From Comamonadaceae bacterium (lineage in GTDB: Bacteria > Pseudomonadota > Gammaproteobacteria > Burkholderiales > Burkholderiaceae_C), in assembly GCA_947448735.1 (NCBI GenBank), contig CANFOS010000002.1, positions 124,001 to 188,000 of the forward strand: a stretch of DNA of 64,000 nucleotides, in the 5' to 3' direction. The notes beneath the pieces were generated by a model. It saw only the letters and a list, made by a program, of their open reading frames with translations. It made no database searches and was not told the origin of the DNA. The translations under genes and the position numbers were made by a program. This document shows, in pieces, positions 54,625-63,270 of the stretch (position 1 is its first letter; each line of letters opens with the position of its first letter).

Positions 54625-56460
54625 CTAACGTCCCACCGCGTAGCCCTGCATGCCGCGCGGGTTGGCGGCTGCCCGCAGCACAAGCCGGCCCTGCGCATCA
54701 CGGCTGCGGCTGCAAGCCGACAGGCGGCTTTCAGACCAGGCTTCTCCGACTTTCACCTCATGCCCGGCAGCGCGCAGCTCGTCCAGCACCGCTGGTGAAA
54801 AACGCGACTCTATCGTCAACCGGTTCAGCACGGTCTGACGCGGCCAAAAAGACGACGGTCCGTGGTCTACATGCCAGGCGGGGGCGTCAATCGCCTCTTG
54901 CAGGTTCATGCCGTGCACTGCGTGACGCAGAAAAAATGCGGTCGACCACTGGTCTTGCTGGTCGCCACCCGGCGTGCCAAACACCATGTAGGGCTCACCA
55001 TCGCGCAGGGCCAGTGATGGCGACAGCGTGGTGCACGGCGCAACGCCAGGGGCCAGGCTGTTGGGCAAGCCGTCATCCAGCCAGGTCATTTGCAGGCGGG
55101 TGTTGATGGCAAAACCGAGTGCCGGCACCACCGGGCTGGACGACAACCAGCCGCCTGATGGGGTCACGGCCACCATGTTCCCGTGCTTGTCGATGACATC
55201 AATGTGGCAGGTATCGCCCACAAACACTTCGCGCTCGGCCCATTCAGACACGGGCGGCAGCGCTGCAAATGTCGGCTCACCGATGCCGAAGCGGGTGTCT
55301 GCCGTCAGCAGGGTGCGCAGGCTCACAGCAAGATCGGGTAGGCGCGCTGCGTTGGCGTTGGGCGCGCCCGCTTGCAGAACCTGCGAGGCCCTTTGGCCAA
55401 CACCTTGCCAGCGTTTGAGCAGATAGTCATTTGACAGCAATGCCGTCTGGTCTTGCGCCGACGCGCCCGGCGCAGTGCCGTACCAGGCCAGCCGGTCGGC
55501 CAGTGCCAGTTTGGCCGCTTCTGCAATGCGGTGTACAAATCCGGCGCTGTCAGGTGCGTGGTTTTCAAGCCCCGCATGTTTGAGCATGCCCAGTTGCTCT
55601 AGCAGGGTCGGCCCCTGGCTCCAGAAGCCGCACTTGGCCAGCGTGTAGCGACCAAAGTCAAGGCACAAGGGCGCTTCAATTTTGGTTTGCCAGCGCGCCA
55701 TGTCCTCATAGCGCAGCAGGCCGCTGTGCGCTTGCCCGGTACCGTCAACGACTTGTTCCGTGCGGTAAAAATGATCAATCTCTTTGGCCACAAAACCCTG
55801 GTACCAGGCTGTGCTGGCGGCATCAATCACCTCGCTGCGGGTGGCGCCTTGGCTTTGCGCGAGCCGGATTAATTTTTCGTAGGTAGCAGCCAGTGCAGGC
55901 TGTGTGAACAAGGCGCCAGGTGCGGGGACCTTGCCGTCGGGTAACCAAACGCGCGCTGACGAATGCCAGTGCTGCCTGAAGAGGTCTTGCACCGCCACAA
56001 TCGCCTGCACCGCCCGGCCAACCAAGGGGTAACCGTCGCGTGCATAGCCAATGGCAGGGGCCAACACATCGGCCAACGGCCATGTGCCGTGATCGCGCAG
56101 CAATGTCATCCACGCGCCAAAAGCACCTGGCACGGTGGCCGGCAACAGACCGATGCCGGGCACTTGCGCCAGGCCCATGGCGCGAAAAGCCGCGCTGCTC
56201 GCAGCCATGGGCGCAACACCTTGGCCGCACACTGACAGCATCCGTTTTTCGCGCTCGCTCCACAGCAACATGGGCGCTTCACCGCCTGGGCCATTGAGGT
56301 GCGGCTCCACCACCTGAAGCACAAAGCCGCCGGCCACCGCTGCGTCAAAGGCGTTGCCACCACGCTCAAGCACGCCCATGGCCGTTTGCGAGGCCAGCCA
56401 GTGCGTGGACGCGGCAACGCCATAGGTCCCAGTGATCTCGGGGCGGGTGGTGAAACTCAT
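54625..56460 (-). CDS. Gamma-glutamyltransferase family protein
   Basis: An Ntn-hydrolase of the gamma-glutamyltranspeptidase family, 611 aa. N-terminal YGVAASTHWLASQTAMGVLERGGNAFDAA (part: MGVLERGGNAFDAAVAGG) is typical. The catalytic Thr is in VGDTCHIDVIDKHGNMV, and PSGGWLSSSP and FGTPGGDQQDQ follow. No clear signal peptide at ATG 56460, so it may be cytoplasmic, unlike E. coli Ggt. The track ORF start (56844) overlaps the MocR gene. It belongs to the oppositely facing side of the MocR/EamA group and could act on glutathione-like or gamma-glutamyl compounds. Confidence 0.88.
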   Translation of the reverse strand: MSFTTRPEITGTYGVAASTHWLASQTAMGVLERGGNAFDAAVAGGFVLQVVEPHLNGPGGEAPMLLWSEREKRMLSVCGQGVAPMAASSAAFRAMGLAQVPGIGLLPATVPGAFGAWMTLLRDHGTWPLADVLAPAIGYARDGYPLVGRAVQAIVAVQDLFRQHWHSSARVWLPDGKVPAPGALFTQPALAATYEKLIRLAQSQGATRSEVIDAASTAWYQGFVAKEIDHFYRTEQVVDGTGQAHSGLLRYEDMARWQTKIEAPLCLDFGRYTLAKCGFWSQGPTLLEQLGMLKHAGLENHAPDSAGFVHRIAEAAKLALADRLAWYGTAPGASAQDQTALLSNDYLLKRWQGVGQRASQVLQAGAPNANAARLPDLAVSLRTLLTADTRFGIGEPTFAALPPVSEWAEREVFVGDTCHIDVIDKHGNMVAVTPSGGWLSSSPVVPALGFAINTRLQMTWLDDGLPNSLAPGVAPCTTLSPSLALRDGEPYMVFGTPGGDQQDQWSTAFFLRHAVHGMNLQEAIDAPAWHVDHGPSSFWPRQTVLNRLTIESRFSPAVLDELRAAGHEVKVGEAWSESRLSACSRSRDAQGRLVLRAAANPRGMQGYAVGR

Positions 56461-56519
56461 AGGATGGGGCGGGCGGGAGAAGGTGATGCCAACAGGCACT
56501 CTAAGTGTACTTACGAAAT

Positions 56520-57941
56520 TCAGCGCATCGCATCTCTTATTCGCGCAAATACCTGCCAGAACGCAGCGTCTTGCGTGGTGGCAAAGTTGATCCGCATCAG
56601 GGTTGAGGGCTGCTGTGTTGCGTGAAACAGCGCACCGGGTGCCAGCAAATAGCCTTCGTCCAGCATGCGTTGGGCCAGCAATTCGGTATCGATCCCCGTG
56701 TCCACCCAGCCAAACAGGCCTGCGGGATCTGCGGCAAAGCTGCAACCGTGGGCCAGCGCCAGCCGGGCTGACCGGGCTCTGGCCAGGTCCAGACGGCTGC
56801 GGATCCGCTCGGCATGGCGGCGCAACTGGCCTTGGTCGATACACCAGGCCAGCGCTTTTTCAAGCAGGGCGGGCGTGGTCAGCGAGGCCAGCAGTTTGGT
56901 GTCCAGCAGGCGTTCAAACAGGCCAGTGGGCGCGGCGATGTAGCCCACCCGCCAGCCAGGCGCCAGTATTTTGGCGAAACCGCTCACGTAGATCGTGCGC
57001 TGCAAACCGTCCAGCGCGCACAGCCGGGTGGCGTGCTCGGCCGCCAGGTGGCTGTAGGTATCGTCTTCCAGAATATGAAAGTCATGCGTGTTGGCCAGTT
57101 GCAGCACACGGTGGGCGCTGCCGGGCGTGAGGCAATAGCCGGTGGGGTTGTGCAGCACGCTGACGCTGACAAACAGCTTGGGCGCATGCAGTTTGCAGTA
57201 GCTCGCCATCACGCCCAAGTCTGGCCCGGCAGCAGTGCGCGGCACCGGCAAAATGCGCATGCCCAGTGCATTGAGCCGCGCAAACTCAATCGCCCAGCCC
57301 GGCTCTTCCACCATCACGAAGTCGCCAGCGCGCAGCAGGGTGCGGCTGACAATGTCCAGCGCATGGGTGGCACCGACGGTGGTGATGATCTGCTCAGGCG
57401 CGGCATGAACGTTCAGGCCATCCAGCTTTTTTGACAACGCGCGGCGCAGGCCGCTGTCTCCGGCAGGCTCGCCATAGCGCAATGACAAGTCATGCAGTTC
57501 CTTGGCGCCGGTGTAACGCCGCACGGCAGAGGCTAAAAACGTGGTTTCCAGCCAATCGGACGGAAACACGCCCATGCCGGGCTGCGGCTTGCTGCTGACG
57601 CCATGAAACATCCCGCGAATGAGCGCTGTGGCGTTGACGGGATTGTGCTGCAGCGACAGGTTGTGTGCTATTGAATCAGGAGCTGCTCGCCCAACATTTT
57701 GTTGGTCTGACGCCATATTTCGGACATAAAAACCACGGTTTTTGCGAGCCTCGACCAGCCCTTGGGCCAGCAGCTGGTCATAAGCGGCCACCACGGTGGA
57801 GGCGCTGACGCCCTGTTGCTGGGCGCACTGGCGCACCGACGGCAGGCGTGCACCGCTGGCCAGCAGCCGGCTTTTGATGCGTTCGGCAAAGCGGTTGGCC
57901 AGTTGCTCGGTGAGCGACTGGGAGGCGGTTCTCATCAGCAT
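56520..57941 (-). CDS. MocR/PdxR-type transcription regulator with aminotransferase domain
   Basis: GntR winged helix (residues ~8-75: ARLPSVRQCAQQQGVSASTV) fused to a fold-type I PLP domain (~115-473). The PLP Lys is in VSGFAKILAPGWRVGY; the Asn/Asp and Arg anchors are in LHNPTGYC and LMRINFAT. Such proteins sense an amine or PLP and control a neighbouring divergent gene, here the EamA exporter. The interdomain linker (MASDQQNVGRAAPDSIAHN) is encoded by an interspersed repeat. Length 473 aa. Confidence 0.9.
   Translation of the reverse strand: MLMRTASQSLTEQLANRFAERIKSRLLASGARLPSVRQCAQQQGVSASTVVAAYDQLLAQGLVEARKNRGFYVRNMASDQQNVGRAAPDSIAHNLSLQHNPVNATALIRGMFHGVSSKPQPGMGVFPSDWLETTFLASAVRRYTGAKELHDLSLRYGEPAGDSGLRRALSKKLDGLNVHAAPEQIITTVGATHALDIVSRTLLRAGDFVMVEEPGWAIEFARLNALGMRILPVPRTAAGPDLGVMASYCKLHAPKLFVSVSVLHNPTGYCLTPGSAHRVLQLANTHDFHILEDDTYSHLAAEHATRLCALDGLQRTIYVSGFAKILAPGWRVGYIAAPTGLFERLLDTKLLASLTTPALLEKALAWCIDQGQLRRHAERIRSRLDLARARSARLALAHGCSFAADPAGLFGWVDTGIDTELLAQRMLDEGYLLAPGALFHATQQPSTLMRINFATTQDAAFWQVFARIRDAMR
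57664..57722 (+). repeat. GCTAT...AGCTGCT repeat inside the MocR gene
   Basis: TGTGCTATTGAATCAGGAGC then TGCTCGCCCAACATTTTGTTGGTC. It shares TCAGGAGCTGCTCGCCCAA with the leuS copy. The gene is on the minus strand and the repeat is translated in frame as the linker between the DNA-binding and aminotransferase domains. Confidence 0.75.
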
Positions 57942-57991
57942 GAGGCGGTCCTTTGAGGGGGTGTTCAGCCGTGTACCGGTATGTCAACCAG

Positions 57992-58022
57992 TACAGTTTT
58001 CATCAATGTATCTTGAACTGTA
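57992..58022 (+). promoter_or_regulatory. Candidate operator between MocR and EamA genes
   Basis: TACAGTT (57992-57998) and AACTGTA (58016-58022) form a perfect 7-bp inverted repeat with a 17-bp spacer, placed in the 157-bp divergent region. GntR/MocR-type regulators bind paired half-sites in such gaps. Experimental proof is absent. Confidence 0.45.
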
Positions 58023-58098
58023 TGGGTAGTGTGTTGATAACAACTATAAAGTCAGACCCATGAATTGGCAATTTCCTGACCTGACGGGCGCTTGACGC

Positions 58099-59028
58099 AT
58101 GACGACCCGAGCAGTTGACACGGCAGTGGTGGCCAGAGGCCTGTGGCTGGGCCTTCTGGGCATTGTGATTTTTTCAGTCACCCTGCCCATGACGCGTCTG
58201 GCCGCGGGTACGCCGGAGGCGCCCCAAATGTCGGGCGTGTTTATCGCCATGGGGCGGGCCACGGTGGCGGCTGTGTTGTCTGCTGCCCTGTTGTTTTTCA
58301 CCCGCGCGCCCTGGCCTGCTCGAGCCGACTGGCTGCCACTGGCCATCACCGCCGGTGGCGTGGTGTTTGGTTTTCCGCTGCTGACCTCGGTTGCCATGCG
58401 TCATGTAGAAGCCATGCATGCCAGCGTGATTGTGGGCGTGTTGCCGCTGGCCACCGCTGCTGTGGGTGCCTTGCTGCATCGCCAGCGGCCATCGGTGGGC
58501 TTTTGGTTGTGCGCAGCTGCGGGCAGCGCGCTGGTGGTGGTGTTTGCGGTGCTGCGGTCGGGCCAGGCAATCGGCACGTTTGCCATCAGTTTTGCAGACT
58601 TGCTGCTGCTGGCCGCCATGCTGTTCGCGGCGGTGGGCTACTGCTACGGCGGCAGGCTGGCCGGCCATATGCGCGCTGACCATGTGATTTGCTGGGCGCT
58701 GCTGCTGTCATTGCCGCTGACCCTGCCGTTGGCTGTTTATTCATGGCCAGAGCATGGCGTCAAGCCAACGGCCTGGCTGGGCTTTGCTTACCTGGCGGTA
58801 TTTTCGATGTGGCTGGGCTTTTTTGCCTGGTACCGGGGGCTGGCCCTGGGTGGTGCGGTGCGGGTCAGTCAGGTACAACTGGTACAACCGTTTTTGTCGA
58901 TGCTGTTTGCCGTGCCCTTGCTTGGCGAGAGGCTGGATGCCGTCACGGTCGGTTTTGGCCTGGCGGTTGTTGCCACGGTTTTTTTGGGTAAAAAGATGCC
59001 GGTGGGCACCGCAAGTGGAAGGAACTAA
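58099..59028 (+). CDS. EamA/DMT-superfamily transporter
   Basis: A 309-aa protein with ten hydrophobic helices in two EamA repeats (first from GLWLGLLGIVIFSVTLPMTRLAAG; second from SFADLLLLAAMLFAAVGYCYGG; parts only quoted). These are drug/metabolite exporters, often of amino acids. It is divergent from the MocR regulator and followed 2 bp later by an aminotransferase gene, so export of an amino compound controlled by MocR is plausible. Confidence 0.9.
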   Translation: MTTRAVDTAVVARGLWLGLLGIVIFSVTLPMTRLAAGTPEAPQMSGVFIAMGRATVAAVLSAALLFFTRAPWPARADWLPLAITAGGVVFGFPLLTSVAMRHVEAMHASVIVGVLPLATAAVGALLHRQRPSVGFWLCAAAGSALVVVFAVLRSGQAIGTFAISFADLLLLAAMLFAAVGYCYGGRLAGHMRADHVICWALLLSLPLTLPLAVYSWPEHGVKPTAWLGFAYLAVFSMWLGFFAWYRGLALGGAVRVSQVQLVQPFLSMLFAVPLLGERLDAVTVGFGLAVVATVFLGKKMPVGTASGRN

Positions 59029-59030
59029 AA

Positions 59031-60218
59031 ATGAAATGGACACAGGCGCAGCGCGCTGAAAAAATGAACCCCTCAGTGATCCGGGAGATCCTGAAGGTCA
59101 CTGAAAAGCCCGGCATCATCAGCTTTGCAGGTGGGCTGCCGTCGCCCAAAACATTTCCGATCGACGCGTTTGCAGCGGCCTGCGCCAAGGTCTTGTCAAC
59201 CGACGGCGAGGCGGCGTTGCAATACGCTGCCAGCGAAGGCTATGCGCCGCTGCGCGAATGGGTTGCCGCTTCTTTGCCGTGGGAGGTCGACCCGGCGCAG
59301 GTGCTGATCACCACAGGCAGCCAGCAGGCGCTGGACCTGATTGCCAAAATCCTGATCGACAAAGGCTCAAAAGTGCTGGTTGAAACACCGACGTACTTAG
59401 GCGCCTTGCAGGCCTTCACGCCGATGGAGCCCAACTACGTCAGCGTGGCCAGCGACGGGGAAGGCATTGACATCGGCGACTTGAAGGCCAAGGCCAAAGA
59501 CGCCCGTTTTTTATATGTGCTGCCAAACTTTCAGAACCCCACCGGCAACTCGATGAGCCAGGCGCGTCGCGCGTCGCTGAGCGCTGCCGCTGCGCAACTG
59601 GCCCTGCCGATTGTCGAAGACAACCCCTACGGTGATTTGTGGTTTGACACGCCCCCGCCTTTGCCGCTGACCGCCCGCAATCCGGATGGCTGCATCTACA
59701 TGGGCAGCTTTAGCAAAACACTGGCACCCGGTTTGCGCCTGGGTTTTCTGGTCGCGCCCAAAGCGTTGTACCCCAAGCTGCTGCAAGCCAAGCAGGCCGC
59801 CGATTTGCACACGCCCAGCTTTAACCAGCGCATGGTGGCCGAGGTACTGAAAGGCAATTTTCTGGATCGCCACGTGCCGACCATTCGCGCCCTGTACAAA
59901 TCTCAGCGCGACGCCATGCTGGCCGCCCTGAACAAGCACCTGGCGGGCAGTGGCGTGAGCTGGAACACGCCCGACGGCGGCATGTTTTTATGGCTCAAAC
60001 TGCCTGATGGCATGAACGCTGTCGATCTGCTGCCCCTAGCCGTTGAGCGCCATGTGGCCTATGTGCCGGGCGCGGCTTTTTATGCCGACACACCACAGCT
60101 GAGCACCCTCAGGCTGTCGTTTGTGACGGCGAGTGTGGATCAGATCAACACCGGCATTGCTGCATTGGCCGATGTTTTCAAAGCACACATGAAAGAACAG
60201 AAAGAACAAACAGCATGA
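59031..60218 (+). CDS. PLP-dependent aminotransferase (2-aminoadipate aminotransferase-like)
   Basis: Fold-type I aminotransferase, 395 aa. It starts AEKMNPSVIREILKVTEKPGIISFAGGLPSP (part: EKPGIISFAGGLPSPKTFP), the LysN/2-aminoadipate type. PLP Lys is in GSFSKTLAPGLRLGFLV; LPNFQNPTGNSMS and LRLSFVTA bind cofactor and substrate. GGAAGGAAC precedes the ATG. It overlaps the GST gene by 4 bp. The substrate is unknown. Confidence 0.9.
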   Translation: MKWTQAQRAEKMNPSVIREILKVTEKPGIISFAGGLPSPKTFPIDAFAAACAKVLSTDGEAALQYAASEGYAPLREWVAASLPWEVDPAQVLITTGSQQALDLIAKILIDKGSKVLVETPTYLGALQAFTPMEPNYVSVASDGEGIDIGDLKAKAKDARFLYVLPNFQNPTGNSMSQARRASLSAAAAQLALPIVEDNPYGDLWFDTPPPLPLTARNPDGCIYMGSFSKTLAPGLRLGFLVAPKALYPKLLQAKQAADLHTPSFNQRMVAEVLKGNFLDRHVPTIRALYKSQRDAMLAALNKHLAGSGVSWNTPDGGMFLWLKLPDGMNAVDLLPLAVERHVAYVPGAAFYADTPQLSTLRLSFVTASVDQINTGIAALADVFKAHMKEQKEQTA

Positions 60219-60928
60219 GTCAACCCAAAAAACTCAAAATCTGGGGCCGCATGAGCTCCATCAATGTCAAAAAAGCAGTCTGGGCAGCGCAAGAGCTGGG
60301 CCTGGACTTTGAACGCCATGAAGCCGGTGGTGTGCATGGCGTGGTGAAAACACCTGCGTATGTTGCGCTGAATCCGAATTCGCAAATACCTGTGTTGCAA
60401 GATGAGGACTATGTGCTGTGGGAATCGAATGTGATCACCCGCTACTTGTGCGCCACATACAGCGCCGCCACGCGTGTCGCTTCGCGTACTGCGCTGCCCC
60501 CCGAGGGGGCCGTGCCTGGCTTGGGGCGGCCCGGCGCGTCGGCGCACTCGCTGTACCCCAGCGACCTGCAAGAGCGCTTTGACGCCGAACGCTGGATGGA
60601 ATGGCAACAAACCATGGTCAACCCCGCCAGTCGTAACGGCTTTTGGCATTTGATCCGGCTGCCTGCCGAGCAGCGCGACATGGCTTTGGTCGTCCAGTCG
60701 AACGCCCTGGTCGAGCCCTTGATGGCGATCCTGGACGCGCATCTGGCCACCCGCAGCTTCATGGTGGGTGAGCGTTTCACCATGGCTGATATTCCACTGG
60801 GCTGCGAGGTGCAGCGCTGGTTTGGCCTGCCGCAAGCGCGTGAAAAGCGGCCGCATATTGAGCGCTGGTTTGCCTCGCTGTTAGCCCGGCCTGCGGCCAA
60901 GGGCGTGCTCGATTTGCCATTGGCTTGA
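60215..60928 (+). CDS. Glutathione S-transferase with repeat-derived insertion
   Basis: GST fold, 237 aa. The N-terminal thioredoxin-like domain has the start KIWGRMSSINVKKAVWAAQELG with the catalytic Ser region, NPNSQIPVLQDEDYVLWESNVITRYL (cis-Pro and ES motif; parts quoted). The C-terminal helical domain has FTMADIPLGCEVQRW. Between them, ~28 residues (about 85-112: ATRVASRTALPPEGAVPGLG) are encoded by a second-family repeat and lie at the interdomain linker, so function may be kept. Substrate unknown. Confidence 0.9.
   Translation: MSQPKKLKIWGRMSSINVKKAVWAAQELGLDFERHEAGGVHGVVKTPAYVALNPNSQIPVLQDEDYVLWESNVITRYLCATYSAATRVASRTALPPEGAVPGLGRPGASAHSLYPSDLQERFDAERWMEWQQTMVNPASRNGFWHLIRLPAEQRDMALVVQSNALVEPLMAILDAHLATRSFMVGERFTMADIPLGCEVQRWFGLPQAREKRPHIERWFASLLARPAAKGVLDLPLA
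60469..60548 (+). repeat. Second-family repeat (CCCCCCGAGGGGG) inside the GST gene
   Basis: GTCGCTTCGC, then CGCTGCCCCCCGAGGGGG, then TTGGGGCGGCCCGGCG. The first two blocks are identical to the copy in leuS at 36881. It is read in frame. I recall this motif as common in Comamonadaceae intergenic regions. Confidence 0.75.
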
Positions 60929-60938
60929 AAGGCGCCTG

Positions 60939-61865
60939 ATGCAACCACGCCCTTTCAAACAAGTCGATGTTTTTACTTCAACGCCCTACCTGGGTAACCC
61001 GGTCGCTGTGGTTCTAGAGGGCGATGGCCTGAGCGATGCAGAGATGGCGAGTTTTGCCCGCTGGACCAATTTATCCGAAACCACCTTTGTGCTGCCTGCA
61101 CTTGACCCCTTGGCCGATTACCGCCTGCGCATCTTCACGCCGGGCATTGAATTGCCCTTTGCGGGCCATCCCACGCTGGGCAGTTGTCATGCCTGGCTGG
61201 AGGCCGGCGGGCAGCCTCAAAACAAAGATGTCATCGTGCAGGAGTGTGCGAAAGGCCTGGTCAAAATTCGCCGCGACGGGTCGGGCAAGCGCTTGGCTCA
61301 TCGACTCGCTTTTGCAGCCCCTGAATTGAGCCGCTCTGCCCCCAGCCCGGTGGTGCTGGCGCAGGTGGCGGCAGCCCTCGGCATCAAGCCCGCGCAGGTC
61401 ACCGCGGCGCAGCTGCTGGACAACGGCCCGGTATGGCTGGGCTTGCTGCTGGACCAACCCGAGACGGTTTTGCAGATCATGCCCAACCACCAAGCCTTGG
61501 CCAAACTGGGTGTCAAGGTCGGTGTGGCGGGCATCTACCCGGTGGGCGCAGCGACGCCGCTGATTGCCAGAGCCAATCGGGAGGCCAAAGCTTTCGCGCA
61601 CGACCAGCCGGACATCGCCCCCGATCTGGAGGTGCGGGCCTTTGCCGCCAGCATCGGCATCAACGAAGACCCGGTGACCGGCAGCCTGAACGCCAGCCTG
61701 GCGCAATGGCTGATGGCCGAGGGCATCATGCCAGCGCAGTACACCGCCGCACAGGGCGCATGCGTCAACCGCGCAGGACAAATTGACTTGCAGCGGGACG
61801 CGCAGGGGCAGCTATGGGTGGGCGGGCAGTCGGTCACGTGCATCAGCGGGACAGTCACGCTGTGA
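60939..61865 (+). CDS. PhzF-family isomerase
   Basis: A 308-aa protein of the PhzF/diaminopimelate-epimerase fold. It starts RPFKQVDVFTSTPYLGNPVAVVL (part), and has the catalytic Glu region TNLSETTFVLP, ELPFAGHPTLGSCHAWL and EDPVTGSLNASLAQWL, all family signatures. The substrate is unknown. It overlaps the next gene by 4 bp (GTGA). Confidence 0.92.
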   Translation: MQPRPFKQVDVFTSTPYLGNPVAVVLEGDGLSDAEMASFARWTNLSETTFVLPALDPLADYRLRIFTPGIELPFAGHPTLGSCHAWLEAGGQPQNKDVIVQECAKGLVKIRRDGSGKRLAHRLAFAAPELSRSAPSPVVLAQVAAALGIKPAQVTAAQLLDNGPVWLGLLLDQPETVLQIMPNHQALAKLGVKVGVAGIYPVGAATPLIARANREAKAFAHDQPDIAPDLEVRAFAASIGINEDPVTGSLNASLAQWLMAEGIMPAQYTAAQGACVNRAGQIDLQRDAQGQLWVGGQSVTCISGTVTL

Positions 61866-62548
61866 CAGCGCACGTTGATCATCTGGTCGTCGCCGCCAGC
61901 ACGCTTGACGAAGGCGTGGCCTGGTGCGAACAGACATTCGGCAGCCTGCCTGGCCCCGGCGGTGAGCACCCGTTGATGGGCACGCACAACCGGCTGTTTT
62001 CGCTTGCCACAGCGACTTACCCAACCGCTTACCTCGAAATCATTGCTATCAATAAAGGAGCTGACTGCGCCCGAAAACAGGGCGAAAAACGCTGGTTTGA
62101 CCTGGACAATGAGGCGCTGCAACAGCAATTGAAGCAATCTGGCCCGCGGCTGGTTCATTTTGTTGCCAGCACGCCGCATGCTGCACCCGGCATGCAAGCG
62201 CTGGCTGCTCTTGGCATGGACCGTGGCGAGTTGCTACAGGCTTCGCGCATGACACCGCACGGCATGCTGACCTGGAAGATCACGGTTCGCCCAGATGGTC
62301 AGCGGCTGATGAACGGCACCCTGCCCACGCTGATCGAGTGGGGCGATGTTCACCCTGCAACCAGCATGGCGGCAAGTGGCATCACGCTTGAGTCGCTCAC
62401 CGCGTGCCAGCCAGACACCCAAGCCTTGCGTGCTGCTTATGCCGCCATAGGCTTGCAAGGCGTGGCGGTGAGCCAAGGGCTTCCCAATCTGATCGCCACC
62501 CTGCAAACGCCGCGCGGCCTGGTCACCCTGGAGTCCAAAGGCATTTAG
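61862..62548 (+). CDS. VOC/glyoxalase-like domain protein
   Basis: A 228-aa glyoxalase-like (Glyoxalase_3 type) protein starting TAHVDHLVVAASTLDEGVAWCEQTFG (parts quoted), with His in the first strand and HPLMGTHNRLF. GTG 61862 overlaps the PhzF stop and is preferred to the longer track start. Residues ~60-78 (AINKGADCARKQGEKRW) are encoded by an interspersed repeat. Enzymatic role unknown. Confidence 0.82.
   Translation: MTAHVDHLVVAASTLDEGVAWCEQTFGSLPGPGGEHPLMGTHNRLFSLATATYPTAYLEIIAINKGADCARKQGEKRWFDLDNEALQQQLKQSGPRLVHFVASTPHAAPGMQALAALGMDRGELLQASRMTPHGMLTWKITVRPDGQRLMNGTLPTLIEWGDVHPATSMAASGITLESLTACQPDTQALRAAYAAIGLQGVAVSQGLPNLIATLQTPRGLVTLESKGI
62041..62095 (+). repeat. GCTAT...AGCTG repeat inside the VOC gene
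   Basis: TTGCTATCAATAAAGGAGCTG then ACTGCGCCCGAAAACAGGGCG. The GCTATCAATAAA word is identical to the copy at the bchO 3' end (4327). It is translated in frame. Confidence 0.7.
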
Positions 62549-62601
62549 CAGCCGACACGCGGGTGACAGGGTTGACGCCAAAGCCGCCGCACAATGCGGG
62601 C

Positions 62602-63270
62602 ATGGGAACCCTCTATTTAGTGCGCCATGGCCAGGCCTCATTTGGCGCGGATGACTACGACGTGCTGAGCCCGCTGGGCCACCAGCAGGCCGTGCGTTTG
62701 GGCGAGTATTTTGCAGCCAAAGGCATGGTCTTTGATGCGGCACTGACAGGCACCTTGCAGCGGCAGATCAGCACCTATGAGGGGATTTGCAAAGGCATGA
62801 GGGCAACGCCACAGGCGCTGCAGTGGTCAGGCCTGAATGAATACGACAGCCACGCGGTGATTGCCACCGTGCATGCTGGAAAACTTGAAAAACCCAACTC
62901 GCCTGAGCAATACCGCCACCACTTTCGCCTGCTCAAAGACGGCCTGAAGCAATGGATGGACGGCGTGGTCAGCCCGCAAGGCATGCCCAGCTACAGTGAG
63001 TTTGTGGGCGGCGTGACGAGCGCCTTGGACCACGTGCGAAAAAACTGCGACGGCCATGTGTTGTTGGTCTCCAGTGGTGGGCCCATATCAACCGCTGTCG
63101 GCCATGTTTTGGGATGCAGCCCAGAGGCGACGATTGAGCTCAACCTGCGCATTCGCAATGCCTCGGTCACCGAGTTTGCCTTTACCCCCAAGCGCCACAT
63201 GCTGGTGACCTACAACACGCTACCGCATCTGGACGCGCCAGAGTATTCAGATTGGGTGACCTACGCTTAA
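62602..63270 (+). CDS. Histidine phosphatase family protein (phosphoglycerate mutase-like)
   Basis: A 222-aa histidine phosphatase with the catalytic RHG motif in LYLVRHGQASFG, and a second His in LLVSSGGPIS-like region (the usual H is replaced by S here: VLLVSSGGPI). The family usually has V-S-H-G at this point, so the second catalytic His appears missing, which may lower activity or change role. ATG 62602 is chosen over the track start. It ends tail-to-tail with the next gene, stops overlapping. Confidence 0.82.
   Translation: MGTLYLVRHGQASFGADDYDVLSPLGHQQAVRLGEYFAAKGMVFDAALTGTLQRQISTYEGICKGMRATPQALQWSGLNEYDSHAVIATVHAGKLEKPNSPEQYRHHFRLLKDGLKQWMDGVVSPQGMPSYSEFVGGVTSALDHVRKNCDGHVLLVSSGGPISTAVGHVLGCSPEATIELNLRIRNASVTEFAFTPKRHMLVTYNTLPHLDAPEYSDWVTYA

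Noticed and set aside
56461-56844. N-terminal extension of the gamma-glutamyltransferase ORF to 56844
   Set aside because: The extension overlaps the MocR gene, is Arg/Pro-rich shadow sequence, and the family start fits ATG 56460.
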